Assembly (NCBI GenBank): GCA_014526335.1
Contig: JACTAT010000014.1
Location: 1,311,250 to 1,375,249 of the forward strand
From: Chrysaora quinquecirrha
Taxonomy: Eukaryota; Cnidaria; Scyphozoa; Semaeostomeae; Pelagiidae
Direction: 5' to 3'
DNA length: 64,000 nucleotides
In this document: one piece after another, positions 24,191 through 36,800 of the stretch
How the letters are laid out: each line of letters starts with the position of its first letter
How positions within the stretch are numbered: the stretch's first letter is position 1
Program-made: the position numbers and the translations under genes
The notes under the pieces: model-generated
What the model saw: only the letters and a program-made list of their open reading frames with translations
Told to the model about the DNA's origin: nothing
Database searches by the model: none

Positions 24191-26049
24191 GACTCCAACT
24201 ACCACAATTGAAAAACCTGAAAAGAAATAGATGTTGTTTAAAACTAAATACTTAGAAGTTAGAGAAATTTATGTGTTTTAACACAAAACATTAAAAGAAA
24301 CAAGTAATGAATAAGATAAATAACACTCATCGTTTCAGATGAGGATGGCCAATCACTCAGAGTATGAATGTGACCCAGCTTATAAGCTGCAAGAAAAAGA
24401 AATGTTTCATTGCATCATTTGAACCTCAAGCAAAATTTGTGCATTGAGACAAAATGCAAGGCAGTTAGAATACATTGTAGGCCAAACTCACCAATTCTAT
24501 GCAGTGATTGATGACAATTACGATAATGACAATGATGCTGACAATATTTCTGCAAGGAAAAAATATAATGTCTAATTCTGTTATTGTTTCTTAGCTTGTC
24601 CTAAGATTGATCTAAATAAATAATAAAATAGAATATTATTCAATTTATCATATAACTGTCGCATTAACAGAGTTGCATAAACATAAGTCTTTCATTTCTC
24701 TAAATCTTTGTAAAAGCTCCACACACTGAACACTATTTAACAAGGATATTGACACATGTATTAAAATAAATAAATCATTGGTGCAAATGCAGGCTAATAG
24801 CCTGTAACACATCTGAACACCAGACCGGGGACTTTGTTTTCATTGCAAATTACACATTATTATTCATTACAACAACAATACTATATTCACTATAAATCAC
24901 TACATTTCAACAGTAGTAGTTATGAAATATCAAGATTTAAGAGAAATATGAGATTATAAATTAAAGGTTAACAAGAATAAATTATAAAAAAAATGAAAAA
25001 CTGATGATGTAATTCATTCATTGGAAATCTCATACAACATCATTGCTGTATAAACGTATTGTTTTATGGAAATCCCTTGGAAATCCTTGCATTGTTGTAC
25101 AGTGAAATGCTGAAGGGGTACACAGGTAGTACAATGCATGAGAAAAGTCTGGAATAGCATCTCTCTGAAATAACTGATGACAGAACTGCAACATTGTGGC
25201 TATTAATTCTCTTTCATGGAACCAATTTCTCAAACATTATTGGACTGGCAAGAATCACCCTACCAACGATTTTACAGAATTGTGTAGTAATACTATAAGC
25301 AATTACAAAATTCTTCATGATCATGCTAAGTTAGAGCTTTTGTTATATGGGCCTAGGCATATAGGCCACATGAATTTATCAAATCAAAACACAAAACACT
25401 GGCCTAAAAATCCTGTATTCTCACCAGAAATTTGTAGACATTTCACAGTTGGAAGATAGTAACAAGAAATAAGCTTTATATTTTATTTATTAATTTTCAG
25501 ATTGTCCTATATCTAACATGAGACCAGACAGTTACAGTTGAAGTATTTTGAATTTGGGTTGAGAGCTTCGCGAAGCGGGTGCCTTCGTTCCTCCCTTGTG
25601 TTGACATGGAGTTTAGATTCGAGTAAAATGTCGAAGAGGTATCGTGTAAAATGTCCAAGAGGCAAATGATACAAGTGAACAAATGGCTCAGGAATTTGTC
25701 ATTATATAACCAACCAACTCGCCTGTTTTGCTCGCGAAGGACGAGAGATCGTTGAAACTTCGATAGGGCCTAGGCAGCACAAAACATAAACGAATGTGAT
25801 GACGGTGGAATCAATCCCGCGAGGAATCAGAACACTGTAAAGCGTTGCAAGTCGAAGATAAATGATGAAAATTCTTACAATTATAATTTCCAGTTCTGCA
25901 GATCCAATGATACGTAGGTAGTAGGTACGAAGCCAACCAAGTACGAGGCAACAAGAGCTCTACTCCACAACTCCACCGACGCCATTAACGAAATGAACAC
26001 TCCTCTTCCAACGAACATGCGGTCAGAATTGCTCCGCGAAAATTGGAAC
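24191..26049. other. AT-rich spacer with a family A remnant
   Basis: No gene is recognised. Near 25025-25120 a degraded family A element is visible (GGAAATCCCTTGGAAATCC, GTACAGTGAAATGC). A palindromic AGCTTCGCGAAGC lies at 25565. Confidence 0.4.
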
Positions 26050-26164
26050 AAAATTGGAACAACTAGCCAATCAGATTGCAGGATTGTTCCAAATTTAGTC
26101 ATGTAAAATTGGAACAAAAATTGGAACAATCCTGCAATCTGATTGGCTAGTTGTTCCAATTTTG
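26050..26164. mobile_element. Two opposed copies of a 48-bp micro-element
   Basis: The unit starts AAAATTGGAACAA and ends TTGTTCCAATTTT (13-bp TIR) around a core with TCCTGCAATCTGATTGGC. One copy is at about 26117-26164 and an inverted one at 26050-26096, forming a hairpin with arms of about 41 bp. A third copy is at 30734-30781. Confidence 0.7.
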
Positions 26165-26176
26165 TCGTTGTTCAAT

Positions 26177-26243
26177 CCAGAGAAGATCAGCATTTCCGCG
26201 GCGCAAGGATGACACGCAAATTCGTGAAGCGTTCCAAATTTTT
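26177..26243 (+). pseudogene. U6 snRNA 3' portion (truncated)
   Basis: From AGAGAAGATCAGCAT the sequence follows U6, including GCGCAAGGATGACACG, CAAATTCGTGAAGCG and TTCC with a T-rich end. The 5' stem and central region are replaced by the 48-bp micro-element. Substitutions in the CATGGCCCCTGCG region argue against function. A 66-codon ATG frame that looks like a signal peptide is a translation through this RNA sequence. Confidence 0.85.
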
Positions 26244-26379
26244 CATCTTTATTTTCATATTAGAAGCTTTCTTGAACCTTGCTCCAAGTCTTGGCGAAGT
26301 TTCAGGGGTGAACGCGAGTGATAACATTTCGAAAAAGTGAGTTGAAAATTCTTCTCGTCAAAAGATAACCGTGATGCAC

Positions 26380-28130
26380 TGTTGTAAGAATCCTTCCACT
26401 TCTGGTTCAACCTGCTGGCGTATCAAAGCCAAAGGATCCTTCAACTTCTGGTTCCACCGGTTGTCCTGCGTCAAAAGATCCTTCCACATCGGGTTCCAAC
26501 ATTTGATGAATCAAAAGAACCTACCACTTCTGGCTCCATCTCTGTTGGTGCATCAAAGAATCTTTCCACTTCTGGTTCGACCTGCTGGTGTATCAAAGGA
26601 TCCTTCCACTTCTGGTTCCATCTGTTTATGTATCAAAAGATCCTTCCTCTTTGGGTTTCATTCGTTGACATATAAAAGGATCCTTCCACATCTGGCACTA
26701 CCTGTTGATGTATCAAAGGATCCTTCCACATCTGGCACTACCTGTTGATGCATCAGAGAATCCTTTCACATCTGGTTGTGTCTGTTGATGTATCAAAGGA
26801 TCCTTCCACTTCTGGCTCCATCTGCTGGTGTATCAAAGGATCCTTCCACTACTGGTTCTATCTGCTCATGTATCAAAAGATTCTTCCTCTTTGGGTTTCA
26901 TTTGTTGACATATCGAAGGATCCTTCCGCATCTGGCACCACCTATTGTGCTGCATCAGAGAATCCTTCCACATCTGGCACCATCTGTTGTGATGCATCAG
27001 AGAACCCTTCCACATCTGGCACCACCTGTTGTGCTGCATCAAAGGATCCTTCCACATCTGGCACCATCTGTTGTGATGCATCAGAGAATCCTTCCACATC
27101 TGGCACCATCTGTTGTGATGTATCAGAGAACCCTTCCACATCTTGCACCACCTGTTGATGCATCAGAGAATCCTTCCACTACTGGTTCCATCTGCTCGTG
27201 TATCAAAAGATCCATCCTCTTTAGGTTTCATTTGTTGACATATCGAAGGATCCTTCCACATCTGGCACCACCTATTGTGCTGCATCAGAGAATCCTTCCA
27301 TATCTGGCACTACCTGTTAATGCATCAGAGAACCCTTCCACATCTGGCACCTTCTGTTGATGTATCGGAGAATCCTTCCACATCTGGTTCCATCTGTTAA
27401 TGTATCAAAGGGTCCTTCCACATCTGGCACCATCCGTTGGTTTATCAAAGGATCCTTCAAGATCTGGCACCATCTGTTGGTGTATTAAAGAATCCTTCCG
27501 CATCTGGCACCACCTATTGGTGAATCAAAGGTTCCTTCCACATCTGGCACTACCTGTTGATGCGTCAGAGAATCCTTCCACATCTGGCACCTTCTGTTGA
27601 TGTATCGGAGAATCCTTCTACATCTGGTTCCATCTGTTAATGTACCAAAGGGTCCTTCCATATCTGGCACCATCTGTTGGTGAATCAAAGGATCCTTCCA
27701 TATCTGGCACCATCTGTTGTAATGCATTAAAGAATCTTTCTAGCTACTTCTGGTTCCACCTGCTGGTGTATCAAAGGATCCTTCTACATCTGGCACCATC
27801 TATTGATGTAGCTATCAAAGGATCTGTCCATATCCGACACCACCTGTTGCGACGCATCAGAGAATCCTTCCACATCTGGTTCCATCTGTTCATGTATCAA
27901 AGGATCCTTCCACTTCTTACTCCATCTCTGTTGATGTATCAAAGGATCCTTCTACATATAGCACCATCTGTTGGTATAACAATCAAATCTGGTGTCATCT
28001 GTTAGTTGGTGTGTCAAGGGATCCTTCCATATCTGGTGCAATCTGTTTGTGTATCAGAAGATCCTTCCTATTGTGGTTCAATCTGCTATGTTGCATCAAG
28101 GAATCCTGATCCTTCCACATCTAGTTACAG
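26380..28130 (+). repeat. 1.75-kb minisatellite of 39-42-bp units
   Basis: About forty degenerate copies of TCCTTCCACATCTGGCACC, spacer TCTGTTGxTGxATCA and AAGGA/GAGAA. Units of 40 bp rotate the reading frame and 42-bp units keep it, so translations alternate among SKDPSTSGTIC, HQRILPHLAPS and KGSFHIW-type words. Frames of 121-194 codons exist but stops break each one, and no flanking exon is convincing. Coding use is unproven. Confidence 0.88.
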
Positions 28131-28729
28131 CTGTTGCCAGTGTGTCCTTCCTCTTCCATCTATGTTTACGATTCCAGATTCCATGCTCCGTGTTTTAGGG
28201 ATATTATTTTAATGTTTTTGCGCCCAGATATGCGCTTTCAACAACTATCAAGAAGTTACCATTCAACATACTTCCACTGTCTTCTTGATCTTTATCTTAC
28301 GCATTTCTTGTGCTCGTAAGCGTGAAATCTTTCCAGGCAAAATATACAGGTTTTGCAACAAACATTTTTTGAATACTGAAGCTGAAGTTTACCTTTATGA
28401 ATCGTCTTTTTTCTTTTACCATCATCGTTTCCTAAAAGAAATCAAGACTTGGTTTACAACAAATGTTATGGGGGCCTATCATAGGTAGATGAGAAGCCGC
28501 AAAAAATCAGCTCAAAGTAGCAATCCGTTATAAAATAAATCGCTAAGCTACGGCCGATTAACGTTACTCGTTAACGATAAACTTTACTTGTAAATCAACA
28601 ATAATCCGGTCGCTTCTTTGCTTGGTTACTTTCCTACTTCGTTTTTTAATATTGTCAAGCTTTTTTGAGTTTCTTAAATACAGTATCGAAAGTGAGGGAA
28701 TATTATGGAACTATACCTTAAAAGTTCTT

Positions 28730-28955
28730 ATAGGGGGGGGGTCATAGGGAGGGTGGAAAACCTTAAAACCGCAGATTTTTTAGCCAAAAACCGGACAAGC
28801 GTACCGTAGATGTTTTTCCTTGAAACCGTAAAACCGAATCGAAATCACAAATGGAAAAGCCGTAAAACCGTACTTTTTGAAGCTGATAACCGTAAAACCG
28901 CCCTCAAAATGTCGAAAAACCGCAAACCGTCATGCCCAATGACCCCTCTTTTAGG
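28730..28955. mobile_element. Element W6: iterated AAAACCG words
   Basis: The left end GGGGGGTCATAGGGAG and right end CAATGACCCCTCTTTTAGG are roughly inverted. The interior repeats AAAACCG or AAACCG about ten times with varying spacers. The element at 33868-34303 has the same word. Confidence 0.6.
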
Positions 28956-28957
28956 CC

Positions 28958-29065
28958 CCCCTCTCTCTCTTAAGCCCCCTCTCTATTAAGCCGTCCTTGT
29001 CAAGTGAAAATTCGGAATAAACCCCTTTAGATTAACCCTAAAAACATATTAAGCCCCACTCTCTA
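28958..29065. repeat. Iterated TTAAGCCCC words
   Basis: TTAGGCCCCCCTCTC, TTAAGCCCCCTCTC, TTAAGCCG and TTAAGCCCCACTCTC occur within about 100 bp. It resembles the larger 45553-45977 element in vocabulary, but no clear TIR pair was found. Confidence 0.5.
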
Positions 29066-29769
29066 ATAAGTCACCAAACAAAAAGTCAAATGAGAGGATA
29101 TATTTACAGTTTGGAAAAAGAGTTTCTTTGGTTATATTTTCCCAGTGCTGAAGTTTTCTTTCGTCTTTAACGATGCAAGGGGCTTGTTGCCTTAAATTTC
29201 GAAATTTAACTAATAGACAGACGTTTTATATTGTGACTGGATTACGTACTGTAGATATTTTCTTCGTCATAGGGCTTCAATGCCCCCCCCCCCTTTAAGA
29301 TTAAACAAAATCGTTTTTGAAAAATAGTGTAAATAGATTTACATTTGCGATGCCTTATATTTTTATATATAACCTTCTAGGAGTTGTTCTTTATTGTTTT
29401 CCCCCTTTCAATGGTCCTTTCTTTCACTATTCTCCACATTCCGTTCCCTGTGTCCTATTCCCTGATTCCCTGTTCCTTCTTTTACTTTTTCAGTACTTCC
29501 GACCAGAAGATTTTCACAACAAATTAAATTTTGATAAACAATTGCGGAGAAATAATCACTCAAATTGCCGATTTTTTGTGCTCATTCAAACTGTAATTTG
29601 ATGATTTACAGTGGTGACACTGATGCTATATTGGACCGTGTGCTTTGTGTGAGTACTTCCCTGTGGGAGATCACAACAATTTCTGAAAATCTGAATCAAA
29701 AACATAATAACTAAAATATTTTAGGAAGTTTAATTCTGGAGTTTGCATTCGCACTCTAAGTTTACGACT

Positions 29770-30060
29770 TACGCGTTTATAAGAAACCGGTTTATATGAA
29801 ACCCAGAACAATACACCCCAAAAATTAAGACACTTTTAGAACTAGGAGGAAGGAGTTAAGAAACTTTGGAAATTTATACAATTTCGTTAATATAATAATC
29901 ACTACTAATTTGCTTGTTATATTCACGTTTTCTTATTGTTTTGATTGCAATTTATTTATCAAGAAACTTTTAAGAAATTTTAGAACTAAAATTGGGCCAA
30001 CAAAGTTAATAAACTTTTAGAACTACGCCTCGAGCCAGGTTTCTTATAAAAAAGCGTGTA
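29770..30060. mobile_element. Family D element, AAGAAAC subtype (copy D10)
   Basis: Left end TTACGCGTTTATAAGAAACC; right end GGTTTCTTATAAAAAAGCG then TGTA. The interior includes TTAAGAAACTTTGG, TCAAGAAAC and TTTTAGAACTAGGAGGAAGG. The last string recurs inverted in the fragment at 58998-59104. Confidence 0.75.
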
Positions 30061-30429
30061 ATTAGTAAGGGGAGATTTAACACTGAAATTATTTTTTCCG
30101 AGAAATTTTGGGAAATTTTGGCACTTTGATTCTCGTCTTGGATTATTTTCAAAATGTTACGCCCCCTCACGAAAACGAAATGATTCCGGGAGTGGACTGA
30201 TTCACGCCTACAGAATTTGGTTGCCCTAAAGCACTTTTTGAGAGTTAGACAAATGTGACCCGATTCTCAGATGTTTCATGTTTCACAAAAATATAAAAAA
30301 AGAATGAAAATTTAGCCAATGTTTAAATTTGTGAACGTTTCTGTGGTTTCATGGTTTCATCCTAATAAATTTAAAGATTTAAAAACTTATTCAGTAGGCT
30401 ACTGCTGGGCCAATATTACTCGTTCACAG

Positions 30430-30512
30430 TCCTGTTCTGTTCTTGACGAATCTTGCTCAAGATTCACAACAAACTGCAGCAAAAAGACGAGATAAAGGCG
30501 AAGTAAACATGT
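30430..30512 (+). other. Possible small exon upstream of GDPD-like gene
   Basis: An acceptor-like CGTTCACAG precedes an open stretch (NLAQDSQQTAAKRRDKGEVN) that ends at a GTAAGT donor near 30513. No partner exon or family is recognised. Confidence 0.2.
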
Positions 30513-30733
30513 ATACAGTAAGTAGCCTTACCTTTATAGTCTTTTTTTTAAATCATTTGTCCTCTCAAACCCAGAAAGTTGTAAGTTTTCATCTTCGTCC
30601 ACAACTGACCAAAGCGGAAGAAAGTGACCTGTAAAATGATCGTGCTGAGGACAACGTCGTGTCTTTTGCAAAACACAAACATGAGAGCAATTAACACATA
30701 TTTCTGATTGACTTAACTTGTCAGAACAATACC

Positions 30734-30781
30734 TAAAATTGGAACAATCCTGCATTCTGATTGGCTGGTTGTTCCAATTTT
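30734..30781. mobile_element. 48-bp micro-element just upstream of GDPD start
   Basis: Same 13-bp TIR (AAAATTGGAACAA / TTGTTCCAATTTT) and core as at 26117-26164. It ends 55 bp before the ATG of the GDPD-like gene, so it may lie in the promoter or leader. Confidence 0.65.
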
Positions 30782-30836
30782 CCTGAGCATGCGCAGTGAG
30801 AGCAATTCAATCTGTCTCGTCGTTGTTTTTCTCAAA

Positions 30837-33800
30837 ATGGCGGTTTGGGCCTACATTGCAGCGGTGGCTGGCTCTTATATTTGCACATCAATAGTCCTTT
30901 TCAGATTTCCTACTTTGGTTCATAAGAAAAAGAAACATGCATTTAACTGTAAACACATAAGCCACCGAGGAGGTAAGCATTCGATGTTTTTTTTGTGCAG
31001 TGAAAGCCCAAAAGCGATTCGCAAGTTGGATTGGTTTGTTTGTTCATTTCATCATCTGGAATGCTAGACCTATTTTGTTTGGCCCGAGGGGCAACTCACT
31101 CCTTGAAAATCTCGTACACCTTTACTGAAAGTCCTATTGTTTTCTCTGAAATCCCTTGGAAGTCCTTTTGTTCTAATGAAAATCTCGTACGCCCTTTTGC
31201 AGAGTGAAATGCCCCTCGGTTTGGCCTGTAAAATTTTCGTTATCGTAACATGGCCTAGCACGCTGCATTTTCTCTGGGTTGTTTTTGAAAAATTCAAACA
31301 AATTTTGTGTCTCTTTTAGGTGCAGGTGAAAATTTGGAAAATACAATGACAGCATTTAGACAGTGAGTATTGAATTACTCATCTTAAACACCCTCAACCT
31401 TTGTTCTGTCAAGCATTAAAAAATTAGGTATTGAATTTCAACCCTTGCTGGCTTATCACACAAAATTCCAAGGGGTGCTACAAGGGGGCACAGGGGGTTG
31501 GCAGGAGCCCCCTCAGCATTTCAGCTAGCCCCCCCTGATTGGCACTTAAATTTTCAGACATTTTGCAAAACTGTCAGCAATTTTAGACAACCAACATGGC
31601 ATTTTGGCATTTTACAAAGAGCTTTGTAGTATTTTTTGTAGCTCTTATTTGCACTTGAAAACTGCTGCTAAATTTACACTTCAAAGAGCATGCAGCACAG
31701 GGCTGTGGTATGGGAATTTTACAGGGTGATGAATTGACAGAAAAGACCTGGCTGTGGCACTTGAGAACTTTTTGACCCCCAGCATTTATTGTCTGGTGCC
31801 ATCTCTGCAAATTTCAAAAGATAAATTTCCACTATATGCTTCTGAATTTTACTTTAACAGTAAGAAGTCATGGAGAACTTAACTGTCTGTAGAAGAGATA
31901 AACCAAAATCAAGAAAACACAACAGTTCCTTATGAATAGTATAACCAGAAGCTTAAACATTATGATAAGAAACAAACGAAAGATGACAATTGTTTGTTGA
32001 TTGACTGTATATTCGACTGTACTTTCCAACAATCATCATCAGAGTAACAATTTACTTACTGCGATTATGATTTACTAATTATAATGTTTAAGCTTCTGGT
32101 TATACTATTCATAATTAAGTTTTATGCCCATTGGATATATTTTCATACAACAGTTCCTGTGCAGCATAATACTAACTTCTTGTATTAGGGAAGCTATATA
32201 GGGGCTAAGAGCAAGCTAACCTCTGTCAAAACTTTTTGAAGCATTTAGGTAGAAATTCAAATCATTGTCATAAATGAGGGGGGCTTTGGGATTTCACAGG
32301 TTGCAAGTTTTTCCGATTTTGCCCTTGGGTTTTCGGGTTTTCCAAAAATCATGCAGGTTTTTGGGTCAATTATATTTAATGGGCAACAGCTTTGCCATTT
32401 TTCTAGCTCGGTTTTGGGTATTGTAGTAAAAATGTGAGGGCTTTCAGGTTTTAAACCTTACAAAGAATATCAATGTGTAAAATTCTTAAAACAATTGTTG
32501 AAAATAAGGTCATCTGGGTTTCCAGGTTTGTCCCAATTTTCTTCTGGGTTTTCTGGTTTTGATACCCCCCAAAGCCCCCCTCATAAATTTTCCTGAAAAA
32601 CCCTCAGGATTTTATTTAAAATGTCAATTGCTCTTTTCTTATTCAGTGCTGTGAATTTAGGGACAGAAATGATTGAATTGGATGTGCAGTTAACAGAAGA
32701 TAAGCAGGTTTGAAAAAGTCTCATCCTTTACTTCAAGCAATCGGGTTTCTTCAGGACTGGTACAAGCAACCTTACTTTGCTTGTGTTGATAAGAACACCT
32801 TTATAAGGAAGTTGAGGCTGGAAATTATGTTAAAAAGAACCATCCAGGCTAATGAAAGAAGAAATAATGGAAACATTAGTTTTTGAGTAATACAAAACTT
32901 CAGAATTGCGATAAACAGCGGGAAAGTTTTTGGGCATGCTTAAAAGCTTTTTTTGTCTGACACTCCTCGGAGTATGAACGTCAGAAACAGACCAAAAAAA
33001 TGAACTAAGGCGGAATTTATACCTAGATGCGACTCGAAATGCACCAATCAGAAAGAGAAGCTGAATTGGCATTATGTTTTAAACACCAATCAGCTAGCCA
33101 GATGCAGCATGAAGACCAATAGAATCAATTGAAGAGTCCAAGTGGGAAAACGAACTCTTTCTCTCTACACAGAACCAAAAGGCTATGTTCATTGTTTTGG
33201 TCTGTTTCTGACGTTCATACTGTGCGGAGTATCAGATGAAAAAGATTTTAAGTATGCCCGAAAATTCGCAATGGTAACATTTTAGGCTGAAAGGATATGG
33301 TCAATGAAAGTTAGCATGTGATTTCAAGAAAAATAAACCTTGAGTTATTCAGGTTATTCCCGCATCAAATGTAGGCATTATAGAATTCTGTTGTGTCCGC
33401 CATTTGGTTGTTGTTGTTGTTGGAAGAGAGGAAGGAAGACAGAAGGAGAAACTGCAGAGACTAACTGAGACTGTATGCTTTTGCAACTGTTATAATGTGA
33501 TACTTGTTGTGTTATTTACATGTATACATTAATAGCAAAAGAATGATAGGCCTATCTGATTTTCTTGTGTCGGAGACTTTATAAATTCAATGTTAGCAAT
33601 AAGAGAGACAATTGACTGCTGGTGCCCCCACTTGGCTGCACCACTGAATTACCCATGTATATAGACGCTACAAGAAAGGTATATTTGCATGGGACAGACA
33701 AGAACAACTACACTTTCTGTGTCAGTGACTTTTAACATTTAATTCACCCTATCATTGAAAAATCTAAAAATCTGAAGATATTGCAGTCTTAGCCAAGTGA

Positions 33801-36800
33801 GCTGTTTGTGCCAGCTGTTGTATGAAAGTGTGAAAGATAAAAAGCTTATGCGATAGTTTGAGCAATTGAGCAAATAAGGAGGGGGTATTTGGGGGGCTCT
33901 GGAAACCGTAAGACCGCTCAAAATTTGCTCAAAAACCGTAAAAGCGTGCGATATTTTGAACAAAACCGTATGGCACGATGTTTGATATCCGTTTTACAAA
34001 ATTGCTTAGAATCTATTAAACACTCTAGGTTAGTCAACTTTTACAGTTCACTTCACGTTTTTGAGACGTTTTTTTCCCATAAAAACTCTTGTTTTCAATG
34101 CAGGCTAACCAGTACCTAAAACGCAAAATCTTAATCAAAAACTGAAAAAATTATCCAGAAATTCCTTTCAACCGTTCACCGACGATATTTTCAAAACCGC
34201 AAAACCGCGTAATTTTTCGGGAAAAAACCGATAATCAAAGCCAAAATATTGGCAAAACCGTGTACCCGTAGTAATTAAAACCCAGACAACCCCTCAATAA
34301 GAAGCATATAGAAGAACTTGAAGCAAAATTGAGGTTCCTTATCGAAAAATTAGTAAGAAGACTTCTATGTTATTTCCTTTCAACAGGTTGTCGTGTCGCA
34401 TGATAATAACCTGAAAAGAGTTTCTGGAGTTGATGTCAATATTAGTGATTTAAAATATGAGGTATCATCAGTATTCATAGTCATAAGCTTTTAAATTGTT
34501 TTTATTGGTATTTAGGGATCGTCTCCAATTATTCGTATCAAATTCGTATGATAAAATTCGTATTATTATACGATATTATACGATTTTTTGTATACAGTTT
34601 TTAACAGATCAAAGTAACCAGAGTCTTGTATTAAATTAAATTGTTGGTTTTTCTTCTTTCATTTACTTGTATTTTTTCACTGATAAGAAAATATTTCACT
34701 TCCTTTCTGTAGAATCTCCCGTTACTATCAGAATCTTTGGAGGTGACATTTACAAACAGTAAGTTATCTCACATCGTAAACTGCAGACTATTCTTCAAGG
34801 ATCAAACATCTAGTTATTTGGATAATATACAATAAATATATTGCTGATGTGTGGATATAATCAAGTTTGATTTAAGAACCTTTCAGACTACGAAAAGTAC
34901 ATTATGAATCAGTGTCATAGCCTATTTTAAACGACATCAACTTGACCGACTGACCATACTGAGACATTCTTGGGCTACAATCATGGACAAAATTCTTGAA
35001 AAAATTCTGAAAAAGTAGGTTCAAATCCCTTATTGCCCCACTTAGCTCCCTTCCCCAGTTCAATGTTGGATAATCTGTGTCATTTACATCAGAACTAACC
35101 GCTTTATCATGTGGGTGACAATGTGTAATGAAACCCGTGAGAAAGGGATCAACATTGATTGGAAGAGGCTGGAGACATAGACCCCAAATCAATATGAATG
35201 AGAATTTTTCTCAATATATTTTGTCCATGATTGTACGTTTAAAGGTTTAAATTGAAGTAAGATGCGGAGTAAATTGCTGGATGCGAAATAAGAAATTTGA
35301 AGAGACTTTAATAATCCGAAAATACATTTTCTTCTTTCAGGAGAAATCTGCAGAGGCTGTGATGATAGACAGATACCACTTCTTAAGGACGTCTTCGAAG
35401 AATTCCCCAAATTGCCAATAAATTTGGATATTAAAATTTACAACGAAGAATTAATTTCACTAGTAAGTCAATGTATTAAGTTATTAGCATTAAGTAGTCA
35501 GATTTCGAACCTTGCAATTCAATTGTCTTGATTCCTGTACGATTTCGAACTGTGCATGTACTTTTCAATATTTTAAGAAGACAATAACATCAACTTGATG
35601 TGCACACATCAATGCTCCATCAGCTGAGCTACACGCAGTTTTTTTTTATAAGCAACTTAGCTCGGGCCTAGTTCAAAAAGTTGCTTATTTTTGGACCTCT
35701 TATGGCCACCTTTTAGTAGCCAAAGTTGCTTAGTAGTTGCTTAATTTTAACTGTATCTTTTTACCCTAAGAATAGAATAGAGGCTAGAAAAACAGCAAAT
35801 TCTAACATTCCACATAAAATAACTGGAATCATTTCGCCCTGCTGGTATTGTTACCATTTACAGACTTTGTATTGAAAGTTAAACGGAAACCCCTCAACGA
35901 AATGCCTCACTTAACGAGAAACACTCCGTTGATATGCGAGTTTTGACGACAAATGAATGAAAATAGCTTCTATGTTGATCAATCCTCGATTGCTTGCAGT
36001 GATATAGATTATCAAAAATTTAAAAAGTTGCTTAGGGTTTTTTCCTGTTGTACTATACGTTGCTTAAAGTTTTAGGCCTTCTACATCTTGGTTGCTTATA
36101 AGTGGTTGCTTATAAAAAAGCTGCGTGTGAGCTACTTAGCCACGGGCTCACGATGACTCTTGATAGTACCAAATGCTGTGATTGCTTTTTCTAATCAGTG
36201 CATACTTGATATAAGGGCACCAATATAGCCAACTATCACTGCATACTATACACGTCTGGCAGGTCATCGGACGGCCCCTGACTTTCTTAATGACTATCAG
36301 AGCAACCCCTAAGAGATAGCTAAAATTCTTTCATTAGCCGGAACGGCAAAGCGAAGTGGGCTCTACGGGAGAAGGGGGATCGGAGTACTAGGAAAATCTT
36401 TCAAAACATGCCCTTAAGAACCTTGAAAATGCACTTAACGTGTCCCCTTATTAATGACTGTTTATGGAATGACCTTAGAAAGTCTTTAAGCATTGTACGA
36501 AACAGTACGAGAATTTGTCAGTGGGCCCTCTTTGAAATAAGGGAGAATACGCCACTAGCCAGCCCTAAAGTACGCTTTATCTTAGCCCTCACAGTTGCTC
36601 AGTTTTGCTTAAATCGTCTTGGTGCCTTCCCTGCTAAAATGACACAGTAGTTTAAACTAGTAAGAAATACATTGGTGTATAAATAAAGCGAGTTGAACTA
36701 GAAAAGGTTAACAACAGCAACAAAGTCCTGTTGTACAGTTGCGTAAAGCTTCTTCGCTTAACCCTTACGTTGCCAATCATTTATGTGATCTTAGATCTAG

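Noticed and set aside
26143..26340. 66-codon frame resembling a signal-peptide exon followed by a GTGAGT donor
   Set aside because: The frame translates through the U6 snRNA 3' sequence (GATGACACGCAAATTCGTG), so the hydrophobic N-terminus is incidental.
26380..28130. CRISPR-like array of regular repeats
   Set aside because: The units are contiguous degenerate tandem copies without unique spacers, in an intron-bearing animal genome.
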